Of a stretch of DNA of 64,000 bases, positions 1-8,726 are shown one piece after another (position 1 is the stretch's first letter; the number at the start of each line of letters is the position of its first letter). The translations under genes and the position numbers were made by a program. Under the pieces are notes generated by a model. That model was not told the origin of the DNA. It made no database searches and was given only the letters and a program-made list of their open reading frames with translations. The DNA is taken from the NCBI RefSeq assembly GCF_032335695.1, contig NZ_JACTOJ010000001.1:248001-312000 (forward strand). Reading direction: 5' to 3'. The stretch is from JACTOJ01 sp032335695. Its GTDB lineage: Bacteria; Bacillota; Clostridia; Clostridiales; Clostridiaceae.

Positions 1-1
1 T

Positions 2-1645
2 AGGGATACAATGGTAGAATTGCAGAAAAACTTAAATTATGATGGTCATACAAGTTCTGCCAATGCTACAAGAGGAGCAGTGGTAGCCTCTGATCCTAAC
101 ACTGGAGCGATACTGGCTATGGCATCTTACCCAAGCTATGATCCTAATATATTTTCAGTGCCTGGAAAGCTTACGACCAGCATGTATAATGAACTTTTTA
201 ATCCTGACTATGAGACTTTTGCAAAAAATTATATTGCAAAGAACGGGTTAAAGGTTACAGTGGATGACCTTTTCCCTAAAAATGCCGATGGGACAAGAAG
301 TGATAAGTATGATATATATCCAAAATCATTATTTAATTATGCCACTTCCTATCCAGTGCCTCCAGGATCTACCTTTAAGCCTGTTACTTCTGCAGCAGCA
401 CTCACAGAAGGAGTAGTTACCCCAACAGAAAATTACAACAGTACAGGTATATTTAGTAAAAATGGGTTTACTGGCTATAGCGAAACCTATAATGAAAATG
501 GATATGGAGCAGGTGTGGAAAATATAATTCATGCTATGATGATATCTGATAACCCATTCTTTTTTGAAATGGGAGATAGGCTCTACAATAGAGGAGGCTT
601 GAATTTATTAGCAAAGTATGCTTGGAAATTTGGTTTGGGTTCTGATCCAACTTCTAATGCTAAAAAAGGAACAGGACTAGAAATCAGCGAAGCTTTTGGT
701 CAAACTTATAATGATACTTATAATAGGCAGCTTCAATCCTATTACTATAGATTTGATTTATCGGATATATTTAAAAAAGGTCTTTACCAATCTGGAGGAG
801 GTTTTACTGTTAAATTTACTCCACTTGATATAAGTTCAAATGATAATGACAGTGATGCTTTAGCAGATGCTAAAAAGGTTATAAAGGATAAGATAGCTTA
901 TTATATAAATAATAAATCCAATAAGGTAGAGATATATAAAGGACTTAAGAGTGATCTGTTACCAATGTTTAATAATCTTATTGCAGCACTGCCAGATAAT
1001 CAGAAGTCTAAATATAACAGCAGCGATGCGAAAAATATGACTGAGGCTGCTGCAAGCTATATAGCTAATGATGTGATGACTCAGATATTAAGCCCGGGAA
1101 ATGTATATAATGCTTCCATAGGACAAGGTACTAATCAGTTTACTGTGGTGCAGATGGCAAATTATGTAGCTACTCTTGCCAATGGCGGTACTAGATATAA
1201 GGCTCATTTAGTAGATAAGATTACAGATGCTAATGGCAATGTAGTAGAGCAGACTAAGCCGGAAGTAGAGGATAAATTGAATCTTAGTGCTGAAACCATG
1301 AGCACGATAAAGGAAGCCATGAAGAAGGTTACTGATGAGGGAGGTACTGCAGCTACTGTATTTGATAATTTTCCTATTCAGACAGCGGGTAAAACTGGAT
1401 CTGCAACCTATCAAGGCAATGGTGTTCAGGAATCTGTAGGAAGAAGTTCCTACGGTGTATATATTGGATTCGCTCCTGCAGATAATCCTAAGATTGCCAT
1501 AAGCGTAGTTATATTTGATGGTGGTCACGGAGGCTATGTTGCTCCAGTAGCTAAAGCTATGTATGAGGAATATTTAAAGGATGACATATTGAAAATTAAG
1601 CCGGATTATCAATTTAAATATAGTTCAGATATAAAGAATAAATAA
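2..1645 (+). CDS. mrdA: Penicillin-binding protein 2, first tandem copy (5' end outside window)
   Basis: This is the C-terminal part of a class B penicillin-binding protein, a membrane-anchored D,D-transpeptidase that crosslinks peptidoglycan during cell elongation with RodA. The frame is open through the first bases (R-D-T before the first Met), so the gene starts upstream and Met at 11 is internal. The transpeptidase motifs are present in order: PGSTFKP with the acylated serine, SDN, and KTGSA. By eye about four in five residues match the complete copy at 1979-4831, including the long segment between SDN and KTG that clostridial PBP2 proteins carry. A terminator follows, so the two copies are probably separate transcription units. 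The missing N-terminus should hold the membrane anchor and dimerisation domain. Confidence 0.93.
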   Translation, partial: RDTMVELQKNLNYDGHTSSANATRGAVVASDPNTGAILAMASYPSYDPNIFSVPGKLTTSMYNELFNPDYETFAKNYIAKNGLKVTVDDLFPKNADGTRSDKYDIYPKSLFNYATSYPVPPGSTFKPVTSAAALTEGVVTPTENYNSTGIFSKNGFTGYSETYNENGYGAGVENIIHAMMISDNPFFFEMGDRLYNRGGLNLLAKYAWKFGLGSDPTSNAKKGTGLEISEAFGQTYNDTYNRQLQSYYYRFDLSDIFKKGLYQSGGGFTVKFTPLDISSNDNDSDALADAKKVIKDKIAYYINNKSNKVEIYKGLKSDLLPMFNNLIAALPDNQKSKYNSSDAKNMTEAAASYIANDVMTQILSPGNVYNASIGQGTNQFTVVQMANYVATLANGGTRYKAHLVDKITDANGNVVEQTKPEVEDKLNLSAETMSTIKEAMKKVTDEGGTAATVFDNFPIQTAGKTGSATYQGNGVQESVGRSSYGVYIGFAPADNPKIAISVVIFDGGHGGYVAPVAKAMYEEYLKDDILKIKPDYQFKYSSDIKNK

Positions 1646-1657
1646 AGATTTATTAAG

Positions 1658-1705
1658 GACACTATATAGATATGAGGAAGCTCATTATATATGGTGTCTT
1701 TTTTT
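1658..1705 (+). terminator. Rho-independent terminator after first PBP2 gene
   Basis: An 11-bp stem (1658-1668 with 1688-1698, one G-T wobble) is followed directly by seven T residues. It sits 12 bases after the stop codon of the first PBP2 gene. Confidence 0.8.
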
Positions 1706-1716
1706 AATGTATAGAA

Positions 1717-1748
1717 AACTATATAACTATATATCTAGCTATATAGTT
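1717..1748. repeat. Palindromic AT-rich repeat (AACTATATA family), copy 1
   Basis: Inverted arms AACTATATA (1717-1725) and TATATAGTT (1740-1748) flank a short core. A closely similar palindrome occurs after holA at 28513-28552, sharing both arms and much of the core, so this is a dispersed repeat and not only local symmetry. Confidence 0.6.
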
Positions 1749-1978
1749 GAATCAATGGAACTATTCTCTGAAGGATGACATTGCTGGGAGCCACTTTTTG
1801 TTCTTTCACTCTATTCTGTATGAATGTACATTTTTATATTTGGTAAAATAATTTATTAAAAAATCAAGAATAATGGTAATAAAATACATAGTTTATAAAA
1901 AATATAAACCATATGTATAATATTTACGTATATGGTAATATATAAATATAGAAGTGTTTGGGAGGATTAAAAGGGGCT
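1749..1978. other. AT-rich spacer between the two PBP2 genes
   Basis: No gene is visible. A small hairpin is formed by GTTTATA (1891-1897) and TATAAAC, and a TATAAT hexamer at 1916-1921 could be the -10 box of the downstream PBP2 gene, but no good -35 box lies at the usual distance. GGAGG at 1961-1965 and AAGGGG at 1971-1976 precede the ATG at 1979. Confidence 0.4.
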
Positions 1979-4831
1979 ATGAGAAAGAAAAATATATTTA
2001 ACAGATATACAGCACTTATAATTATTATGGCATTACTTTTTTCATCATTAGGTGTAAGATTATCATATCTTCAAATAGTAGATGCTGATGAATATAGAAG
2101 CAGAGTAAGCAACCAATCTGTAAAACTTATTCCAGAAGCTGCACCCAGAGGTAAAATTTACGACAGAAACGGTATTGAATTAGCATCTAATAAGCAAAGC
2201 TATGACTTACAGTATATGAAAACTGATGAAAGTGAGAAAAAATTTTTTGATACCTTTAAACAGGTATTTTCCTATTTAGACAACAGTGAAAAAACAAATG
2301 ATGATGGAACTACTTCTAAAGAAGAAATATTGGATGATTTTCCTGTGAAGACCAATCCTTTTAGATTTGAATTCACATCTACCACGGAAGATGGCAGGAA
2401 GTCTCAGGAGCTTCAGTTTAAAAAAGATATAGGTCTTGGAGATGCACTTAGAAATAAATATTTTCCTGAAAAGGGCAATAATGATTTAAATGATGATGAG
2501 GTTAACATAATTAATGCCGAGCTTATGAAAATAAATCCTGAACAGGTTTTTGACTATTTAGTATTTAAATATGACCTTTACAAGCTGCTGAAGCTTAGTG
2601 ATGATGAATATAAAAATATAATTAAAAATGAAGAAAATATATTTGGACCAACTAATAAAAAAGCGTCTGAAAAGCTTACTGATGCTGATATAACAAAAAT
2701 GCTGCTAAAAAAATACTCAGAGGATGAAATAAGAAGATATATGATTGTAAAGCATAAAATATATATACAAAGCTTTTCTGGCTATAAGCCTGTAGTTATA
2801 TCTTCAAATATAGATAAGAGCACAGCCTTTCTTTTTCAGGAGCAGCAAAGCAGACTTCCCGGCATAACTGTAAGTATGCAGCCTATAAGATATTATCCTC
2901 AGGGCTCCTTAGGTGCAAATTTTATTGGATACATATCTAAAATAAATTCTTCCAGTCAAGAGAAGTATGAAGAAAAGGGCTATGATGCAAGTGCTGACTA
3001 TATAGGAATGGCTGGACTTGAAAGCGCCTATGAAGCACGACTAAAGGGAAACAAAGGGGAGTCCATGGTAAAGGTTAACAACCAAGGACGAGCTACTGAT
3101 GAGCTTTTTAAGCAAACTGCATCACCGGGTCAGAACTTAACTACTACTATAGATGCAAGCCTTCAAAAGGTAGCGGAGCAGTCTTTAGAGGATACTATGA
3201 AATTTTTGCAGACGGATCCTTACTATGATGGATTTACTAGCTCAGCAAATGCTACGAGAGGTGCGGTGGTAGCCACTGATCCAAACACTGGAGCTATACT
3301 TGCCATGGCATCCTATCCAAGTTACGATCCAAATATATTCTCTGTGCCGGGAAAGCTTACTACAAGCCTTTATAATCAGCTATTTAATCCAGATTATGAA
3401 GCCTTCGCAAAGGACTATATTAATAAGCACAATCTTAAAGTAACAGTAGATGATTTATTTCCTAAAAATAGTGATGGTACTAGGAAAGATTATTATGATA
3501 TATATCCCAAGCCATTTTTTAATTATGCTACCTCTTATCCAGTGCCACCGGGATCCACTTTTAAACCAGTCACTGCAGCTGCAGTTCTCACAGAAGGATT
3601 AGTAACGCCAACTGAAACCTATAACAGCACAGGTATATTCAGTAAAAATAATTTTACAGGCTATAGTGAAGGTTATACCGAATATCACCAGGGGCAGGGA
3701 ATAGAAAACATAGTTCAGGCCATGACAGTTTCTGATAATGTATTCTTTTTTGAGATGGGAGATAGGTTATATAAAAAGGGAGGATTAAATTTGCTTGCGA
3801 AATATGCCTGGAGATTTGGATTGGGAGCGAATCCAGCTTCCAAGGCAAAGAAGGGAACTGGAATTGAAATCTCAGAGGCCTTCGGTGATACTTACAATGA
3901 CAGCTATAACAGATCACTACAGGCTTATTATTATAAGTTCAAATTAGCAGAGATGTTCAATAAAGGACTTTACCAATCTGGCGGTGGATTAACTGTAAAG
4001 TTCACTCCATTAGATATATCAGCAAAGGATAGCGACAGTGACGCTTTAGGGGATGCTAAGAAAGTTATAAAAAATAAGATTTCTTATTATATAACCAATA
4101 AAACTAACAAAGCTGAAATATATAACGGACTTAAAGCAGATCTTTTGCCCATGTACAAAAATTTGATAGCTGCCCTTCCAGATGGAGAAAAGGCAAAATA
4201 TAAGAGCGACGATGCAAAATACATGACAGAGGCTACGGCGGGTTTCATATCTAACGAAATTATGACACAGGTTCTAAGCCCAGGGAACGTATATCAAGCT
4301 TCAATAGGGCAGGGAACTAATCAGTTTACAGTGCTGCAGCTAGCTAATTATGCGGCTACACTAGCAAATGGGGGAACCAGATATAAAGTGCATTTGGTGG
4401 ATAAAATAACTGATTCTCAAGAAAATGTGTTAGATGAGACAAAACCAGAGATTATGGATAAGGCCCAGCTTAGTGATACTACAATATCAACTATAAAAGA
4501 TGCAATGAAAAAGGTAACAGATGAAGGGGGGACTGCAGCTAAAGCTTTCGATAATTTTCCAATCCAAACTGCAGGAAAAACTGGATCGGCAACCTATTCA
4601 GATAATGGAGGGCAAGAAAGAGTAGGAAGAAGTTCCTATGGAGTATATATAGGCTTTGCACCGGCTAATAATCCTAAAATTGCTGTGAGTGTAGTAATAT
4701 TTGATGGAGGACATGGTGGCTATGCAGCACCAGTGGCAAAGGCCATATATGAGCAATATCTAAAGGATGATATACTTAAAGCAAATCCAAACTATCAATT
4801 TCAATACAATGTGGATATAAAAAATAAATAG
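1979..4831 (+). CDS. mrdA: Penicillin-binding protein 2, second tandem copy (complete)
   Basis: This is a class B PBP of 950 residues, the D,D-transpeptidase partner of the SEDS glycosyltransferase RodA in sidewall synthesis. It has an N-terminal membrane anchor (about residues 9-28), a dimerisation domain starting with the APRGKIYDRNG motif, and a transpeptidase domain with STFK (catalytic Ser near 526), SDN (near 585) and KTGS (Lys near 867). The roughly 280 residues between SDN and KTG are longer than in E. coli PBP2; such long forms are usual in clostridia. A TTG seven codons upstream (1958) is in frame, but the GGAGG at 1961-1965 supports ATG at 1979. It is a near-duplicate of the preceding gene and is followed by its own terminator. 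Confidence 0.95.
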   Translation: MRKKNIFNRYTALIIIMALLFSSLGVRLSYLQIVDADEYRSRVSNQSVKLIPEAAPRGKIYDRNGIELASNKQSYDLQYMKTDESEKKFFDTFKQVFSYLDNSEKTNDDGTTSKEEILDDFPVKTNPFRFEFTSTTEDGRKSQELQFKKDIGLGDALRNKYFPEKGNNDLNDDEVNIINAELMKINPEQVFDYLVFKYDLYKLLKLSDDEYKNIIKNEENIFGPTNKKASEKLTDADITKMLLKKYSEDEIRRYMIVKHKIYIQSFSGYKPVVISSNIDKSTAFLFQEQQSRLPGITVSMQPIRYYPQGSLGANFIGYISKINSSSQEKYEEKGYDASADYIGMAGLESAYEARLKGNKGESMVKVNNQGRATDELFKQTASPGQNLTTTIDASLQKVAEQSLEDTMKFLQTDPYYDGFTSSANATRGAVVATDPNTGAILAMASYPSYDPNIFSVPGKLTTSLYNQLFNPDYEAFAKDYINKHNLKVTVDDLFPKNSDGTRKDYYDIYPKPFFNYATSYPVPPGSTFKPVTAAAVLTEGLVTPTETYNSTGIFSKNNFTGYSEGYTEYHQGQGIENIVQAMTVSDNVFFFEMGDRLYKKGGLNLLAKYAWRFGLGANPASKAKKGTGIEISEAFGDTYNDSYNRSLQAYYYKFKLAEMFNKGLYQSGGGLTVKFTPLDISAKDSDSDALGDAKKVIKNKISYYITNKTNKAEIYNGLKADLLPMYKNLIAALPDGEKAKYKSDDAKYMTEATAGFISNEIMTQVLSPGNVYQASIGQGTNQFTVLQLANYAATLANGGTRYKVHLVDKITDSQENVLDETKPEIMDKAQLSDTTISTIKDAMKKVTDEGGTAAKAFDNFPIQTAGKTGSATYSDNGGQERVGRSSYGVYIGFAPANNPKIAVSVVIFDGGHGGYAAPVAKAIYEQYLKDDILKANPNYQFQYNVDIKNK

Positions 4832-4858
4832 GCTATCTTTTAAAGGATGTTGATTTTT

Positions 4859-4908
4859 AAACACCTCTTTTGGTATATTTTATACCTTTTAGAGGTGTTT
4901 GCTTTTGT
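4859..4908 (+). terminator. Rho-independent terminator after second PBP2 gene
   Basis: Inverted arms AAACACCTCT (4859-4868) and AGAGGTGTTT (4891-4900) enclose a second, inner inverted repeat (GGTATA/TATACC) and are followed by a T-rich stretch. It separates mrdA from minC. Confidence 0.7.
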
Positions 4909-4952
4909 GGTAAAATTAATTTAAATATTTTATTTATAATTATTAAAAATAA

Positions 4953-4980
4953 GAAGGAATTTTATATACATATGTTGAAA
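4953..4980 (+). promoter_or_regulatory. Candidate sigma-H promoter upstream of minC
   Basis: GAAGGAATT at 4953-4961 matches the sigma-H -35 consensus RNAGGAWWW in full. After a 12-base spacer, GTTGAAA at 4974-4980 matches the -10 consensus RNNGAAT except for the last base. It lies 40 bases before the minC start. From memory, B. subtilis minCD is also read partly by sigma-H; the assignment here is from sequence match only. Confidence 0.55.
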
Positions 4981-5019
4981 TAGTATTAGTGCTTATTGTT
5001 CTTTGTGGAGGTTTGTGCT

Positions 5020-5649
5020 ATGGAAGACGGAATATTGATAAAAGGTAACAAAGAAGGACTAAACGCAGTAATAAATATGGATAAATTTAAAGACTTTGAT
5101 GATATGCTAGGAGCTCTTGTAGAAAAGCTGTCTAGGGGAAAAAGATTTTATAAAGGATCAAGTCTTAAAATTACCGCAGAACTTAAATATATTAATGAAA
5201 AAGATAGTACAAGACTTAAAGAACTGCTGCTTAATGAGTTTCAGATTAAGGAATGTATTTTTCAAGAAGTGGAAGAAAAGACAGGTAAGGCTTTTAGCGG
5301 TGTATATGAAGGAAAAACAAAATTTTTAAGAAAAACCATAAGAAGCGGTCAGAGAATAGAGTATGCTGGGAACATAGTTATAATTGGAGATGTTAATCCT
5401 GGAGCTGAAGTATATGCTTTAGGTAATGTCATTGTGCTTGGACAACTTAGAGGTCATGTATCGGCAGGAATGGGAGGCAGTGATAAAGCTATAGTTGCAG
5501 CTTTTGCTCTTCAGCCGGAGATACTTCAAATAGATAAGCTTATAACAAGATCCCCTGAGGATAATGAAAAACCTCAGTATCCAGAAGTGGCAAAAATTAA
5601 AGATGGTTCCATAGTGGTTGAACCGTATTTATTAAATAAATACTTATAA
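5020..5649 (+). CDS. minC: Septum site-determining protein MinC
   Basis: MinC inhibits FtsZ polymerisation and, recruited to the membrane by MinD, blocks division near the poles. The 209-residue protein has an N-terminal FtsZ-inhibiting domain (about 1-100) and a C-terminal beta-helix domain that dimerises and binds MinD, with the typical segment GDVNPGAEVYALGNVIVLG and the later motif LRGHVSAG. An in-frame TTG at 4996 would add eight residues, but GGAGG at 5007-5011 is correctly spaced for ATG at 5020. It begins a tight minC-minD-minE operon, with minD 16 bases downstream. A sigma-H-like promoter precedes it. Confidence 0.95.
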   Translation: MEDGILIKGNKEGLNAVINMDKFKDFDDMLGALVEKLSRGKRFYKGSSLKITAELKYINEKDSTRLKELLLNEFQIKECIFQEVEEKTGKAFSGVYEGKTKFLRKTIRSGQRIEYAGNIVIIGDVNPGAEVYALGNVIVLGQLRGHVSAGMGGSDKAIVAAFALQPEILQIDKLITRSPEDNEKPQYPEVAKIKDGSIVVEPYLLNKYL

Positions 5650-5665
5650 TTACAGGAGGAATAAA

Positions 5666-6466
5666 ATGGGAGAAGCTATTGTTATTACATCAGGTAAAGG
5701 CGGAGTTGGGAAAACCACTACTACAGCCAACATAGGTACAGCTCTTGCATCTATGGGAAAAAAGGTGGTTGTAGTAGACGGAGATACAGGATTAAGAAAT
5801 TTAGATGTACTTATGGGATTGGAAAACAGGATAGTGTTTACATTAATAGATGTAATTGAAGAAAGATGTAAGCTTAAACAGGCTCTTATAAAGGATAAGA
5901 GACTAAATAGTCTTTTTATGCTTCCTACAGCACAGACTAGGGACAAGAATGATATAAGTACAGAAGCTATGAAAGAATTAGTTTTAGAGCTTAAAGAGGA
6001 ATTTGACTATGTTATATTAGATTGTCCTGCTGGTATAGAGCAAGGTTTTGAAAATGCAGTGGTTGGAGCTGACAGAGCTATTGTTGTAGTAAATCCTGAA
6101 GTTACTTCTGTAAGAGATGCTGATAGAGTAATAGGAAAACTGGATGCAAAAGGTTTGGACAGGCATGAACTTTTAATTAATAGGTTGAATATTGATATGG
6201 TTAAAAAGGGAGACATGCTTAATATCAGCGACATAATTGATACACTTTCTATAAAGCTTATTGGGGTAGTTCCAGATGATAGAAATATAACAGTATCAAC
6301 TAATAAAGGAGAACCTATAGTTTTAGATGACAAAGCTTTAGCTGGACAAGCTTTTAAGAATATTGCAAAAAGGATTTTAGGAGAAGAAGTTCCGCTTTTA
6401 AACTTAGAGGGAGAAAGTGGAGGAATAATAAACTCACTGAAAAAGCTATTTAAAATAGGGGGGTAG
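5666..6466 (+). CDS. minD: Septum site-determining ATPase MinD
   Basis: MinD is a ParA/MinD-family ATPase of 266 residues that binds the membrane in its ATP form, recruits MinC and is released by MinE. The deviant Walker A motif GKGGVGKTT is at residues 10-18, with the signature Lys11 and Lys16, and the Walker B region is VILDCPAG. The C-terminus (NSLKKLFKIGG) is the expected short amphipathic membrane-targeting helix. AGGAGGAAT precedes the ATG. It is co-transcribed with minC and minE, only four bases separating it from minE. Confidence 0.97.
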   Translation: MGEAIVITSGKGGVGKTTTTANIGTALASMGKKVVVVDGDTGLRNLDVLMGLENRIVFTLIDVIEERCKLKQALIKDKRLNSLFMLPTAQTRDKNDISTEAMKELVLELKEEFDYVILDCPAGIEQGFENAVVGADRAIVVVNPEVTSVRDADRVIGKLDAKGLDRHELLINRLNIDMVKKGDMLNISDIIDTLSIKLIGVVPDDRNITVSTNKGEPIVLDDKALAGQAFKNIAKRILGEEVPLLNLEGESGGIINSLKKLFKIGG

Positions 6467-6470
6467 AGTC

Positions 6471-6737
6471 ATGGATCTTTTAAAAGTATTTGGTATCGGT
6501 AAAACCTCATCAAAGGATGTTGCTAAGGACAGGTTAAGACTTATATTAATTCATGATAGGGCTACCATATCACCAGAAATTGTAGACAAAATAAGAGGAG
6601 AGATACTTCAGGTTATTTCCAAGTATGTGGAAATAGATAATTCTGAAGTAGAGATAGCTTTAACCAGAACTGATGAAGCAGAAGGAAACTTCCCAGCATT
6701 AGTGGCTAATATTCCTATAAGGAAAATTAATAGGTAG
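6471..6737 (+). CDS. minE: Cell division topological specificity factor MinE
   Basis: MinE stimulates the MinD ATPase and restricts MinC/MinD to the poles. The 88-residue protein has the N-terminal membrane-binding and MinD-contact segment (MDLLKVFGIGK, then the helix DRLRLILIHDRA) and a C-terminal dimerisation domain (ISPEIVDKIRGEILQVISKY). Presence of MinE together with MinC and MinD fits Clostridium and contrasts with Bacillus subtilis, which uses DivIVA/MinJ. The preceding gene ends with the sequence GGGGGG, which supplies the ribosome binding site. Confidence 0.95.
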   Translation: MDLLKVFGIGKTSSKDVAKDRLRLILIHDRATISPEIVDKIRGEILQVISKYVEIDNSEVEIALTRTDEAEGNFPALVANIPIRKINR

Positions 6738-6769
6738 TTTGGGACTAAAAAACTACTCGCTTTTGTTTT
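6734..6769 (+). terminator. Possible weak terminator after minE
   Basis: GTAGTTT (6734-6740) and AAACTAC (6750-6756) form a 7-bp stem overlapping the minE stop codon, followed by a T-rich but interrupted tract. The stem is short and AT-rich. Confidence 0.35.
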
Positions 6770-6808
6770 CAAAGGCTTAATTTTAGAAAAGACAATATCC
6801 AATTTTTT

Positions 6809-6865
6809 AATCGGGACAGTTCTCTGTGAGAAGCCAAAGCTTCGTAGCCGAGAACTGTCCCGATT
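6809..6865. repeat. Long perfect palindrome, REP-like element
   Basis: A perfect 16-bp inverted repeat (6809-6824 and 6850-6865, core CGGGACAGTTCTC) encloses a second hairpin GAAGC-CAAA-GCTTC (6830-6843). There is no T-run after it. The arms resemble the GGGACAG-type palindromes that in Firmicutes are associated with REP-associated tyrosine transposases; this link is from memory. The rest of the intergenic region to 7075 shows nothing further except a TATAAT hexamer at 7036-7041 without a good -35. Confidence 0.7.
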
Positions 6866-7075
6866 TGAAGACGTAAAGTTTTTAGCATCATTTTTATACT
6901 AAAATTTACATTGTCCCTTAGTAAAATAGTATATTTCCAAGAATATTTATCTATATGTAACAATACTTACTTGAAATGTGTAGAAAAAACTTGAGCAAAA
7001 TAAAACTCATCATGGTATTTATTCGTATATATTGATATAATTTTATGGTAGGACATTAATACTGGAGGGAAGGAC

Positions 7076-8194
7076 ATGCTTCAAAAGCTTATCTTAGAAA
7101 GAAAATTTTTACGGAACATTAATTTTGGAATACTTTTTATAGCTATATTGATAGTTGGTTTTGGATGTTTGAATATATATGCTGCTGTAGGAGGCTCAGC
7201 TGTAAAACTACAGATTGCCTGGTTACTTATATCTCTTTTGTTTTTGTACGCTATATTGCTTATAGATTCCTCAACTATTATGAGAATTACACCCATATTT
7301 TATTGGGCTAATATATTATTATTAATATATGTTGATTTGTTTGGTAATGTAGTAAATGGTGCTAGGGGATGGATAGGAATTGGAAGCAGAGCTCTTCAGC
7401 CTTCTGAATTTGCTAAGGTTGCTATGATAATGATGCTGGCAAAGAAACTTGATGATATGGAAGGAAAGATAAATAATATAAAGAATTTTTTCATACTTGC
7501 CTTCTATGCCATAATACCTATGGGACTTATAGTAATTCAGCCAGATATGGGAATGACCATGGTTTCATTTTTTATAGTATTAGGTATATTTTTTATAGCA
7601 GGATTGGATTTAAGAATAATATTTGGTGGAATAACAGCTTTAGTAGCACTAGTGGCAGTGCTTTGGAATTCAAGTTTGATGGAGGCATACTGGAAGAAAA
7701 GACTTACGATTTTTCTTCATCCAGAAAGTGATCAGCTTGGAGCTGGGCTTCAGCTTATTCAATCCATGACAGGTATTGGTTCAGGTGGAATCTTTGGTAA
7801 CGGAGTAAAAACAGGCACTAAGGCCATGTCTGGTTTTGTGGCTCAGTTTGTTCCTGAGAATAATACAGATTTTATATTTGCCATGGTAGGTGAGAAGTGG
7901 GGCTTTATAGGAGGAACTGTTCTTTTATTTTTGTACTTCCTTCTTTTAGCTCAGATAATCAGAGCCTCCAAGAAGAGCAAGGATTTGTTTGGAAGCTTAG
8001 TATGTATAGGAGTTTTTTCTTCACTATTGTTTTCTATAATTGAAAACATAGGAATGACCATAGGAGTTATGCCTATAACCGGTATAACATTGCCTTTTAT
8101 GAGTTCCGGCGGAAGCTCAATGCTAAGTAATTTTATAGCTCTAGGCTTGATTATGAATATTGGTATGAGAAGCAAAAAAATTAACTTTATATAA
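7076..8194 (+). CDS. rodA: Rod shape-determining SEDS glycosyltransferase RodA
   Basis: This is a SEDS-family polytopic membrane protein (372 residues, about ten membrane segments) that polymerises glycan strands from lipid II. Family signatures are visible: NGARGWIGIG, LQPSEFAKVAMI, the region VPENNTDFIFAMVGEKWGF, and the C-terminal PFMSSGGSSML. Position next to PBP2 and the min genes argues for RodA over FtsW or SpoVE, which usually sit in the mur/dcw cluster. GGAGGGAAGGA precedes the ATG. The gene is separated from minE by a 338-base region holding a long palindrome. Confidence 0.9.
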   Translation: MLQKLILERKFLRNINFGILFIAILIVGFGCLNIYAAVGGSAVKLQIAWLLISLLFLYAILLIDSSTIMRITPIFYWANILLLIYVDLFGNVVNGARGWIGIGSRALQPSEFAKVAMIMMLAKKLDDMEGKINNIKNFFILAFYAIIPMGLIVIQPDMGMTMVSFFIVLGIFFIAGLDLRIIFGGITALVALVAVLWNSSLMEAYWKKRLTIFLHPESDQLGAGLQLIQSMTGIGSGGIFGNGVKTGTKAMSGFVAQFVPENNTDFIFAMVGEKWGFIGGTVLLFLYFLLLAQIIRASKKSKDLFGSLVCIGVFSSLLFSIIENIGMTIGVMPITGITLPFMSSGGSSMLSNFIALGLIMNIGMRSKKINFI

Positions 8195-8219
8195 ATGATT
8201 ATACATAGGGGGAAATAGG

Positions 8220-8597
8220 ATGAAGGTTGCTTTAATAGCTCATGACAAGAAAAAAGAAGATATGATTGATTTTGTGAAGAGATATGTGGATGTATTTAAG
8301 GAACATGAATTGTTCGCTACTGGAACCACTGGAACCTTAATATCAAAAGCTACAGGACTTGAGGTTCACAGATTTTTATCGGGTCCATTAGGAGGAGATC
8401 AGCAGATAGGAGCAAAAATCGCAGAAGGTTTGATGGATTTTGTTATTTTCCTAAGGGATCCATTAACTGCTCAGCCTCATGAACCAGATGTTACTGCTTT
8501 ATTAAGAATATGCGATGTACACTGCGTTCCGCTTGCAACTAATTTAGGTTCTGCAGAAGTATTTGTAAAAGCTCTAACAGCAAGAAAACAAAACTGA
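8220..8597 (+). CDS. mgsA: Methylglyoxal synthase
   Basis: MgsA converts dihydroxyacetone phosphate to methylglyoxal and phosphate, a bypass of lower glycolysis when phosphate is short. The 125-residue length is near the family norm. Conserved elements are ALIAHDKKK near the N-terminus, the phosphate-binding TGTTGTLI, GPLGGDQQIGA, and FLRDPLTAQPHEPD with the catalytic aspartates. It lies 25 bases after rodA with GGGGGAAA as ribosome binding site, probably in the same transcript, and is followed by a terminator. Confidence 0.96.
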   Translation: MKVALIAHDKKKEDMIDFVKRYVDVFKEHELFATGTTGTLISKATGLEVHRFLSGPLGGDQQIGAKIAEGLMDFVIFLRDPLTAQPHEPDVTALLRICDVHCVPLATNLGSAEVFVKALTARKQN

Positions 8598-8621
8598 TAT
8601 TTTATAGAAAATCAATTACAG

Positions 8622-8659
8622 AAAAGCTCTAATATATTCATTAATATATTAGGGCTTTT
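8622..8659 (+). terminator. Rho-independent terminator after mgsA
   Basis: Arms AAAAGCTCTAATATATT (8622-8638) and AATATATTAGGGCTTTT (8643-8659) pair over 17 positions with one wobble, ending in T residues. Confidence 0.75.
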
Positions 8660-8726
8660 ATCATATTTGTTTCCTTAGCTTAATATATTTTATGGTGAAA
8701 TAAAAAACTAAGGAGGCAGCTTAAAT

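Noticed and set aside
11..13. ATG at 11 as a real start of the first PBP2 gene
   Set aside because: The frame is open to the window edge and the upstream residues match the second copy, so this Met is internal.
6769..6963. Small - strand open frame after minE
   Set aside because: It runs through the perfect palindrome at 6809-6865 and lacks a ribosome binding site.
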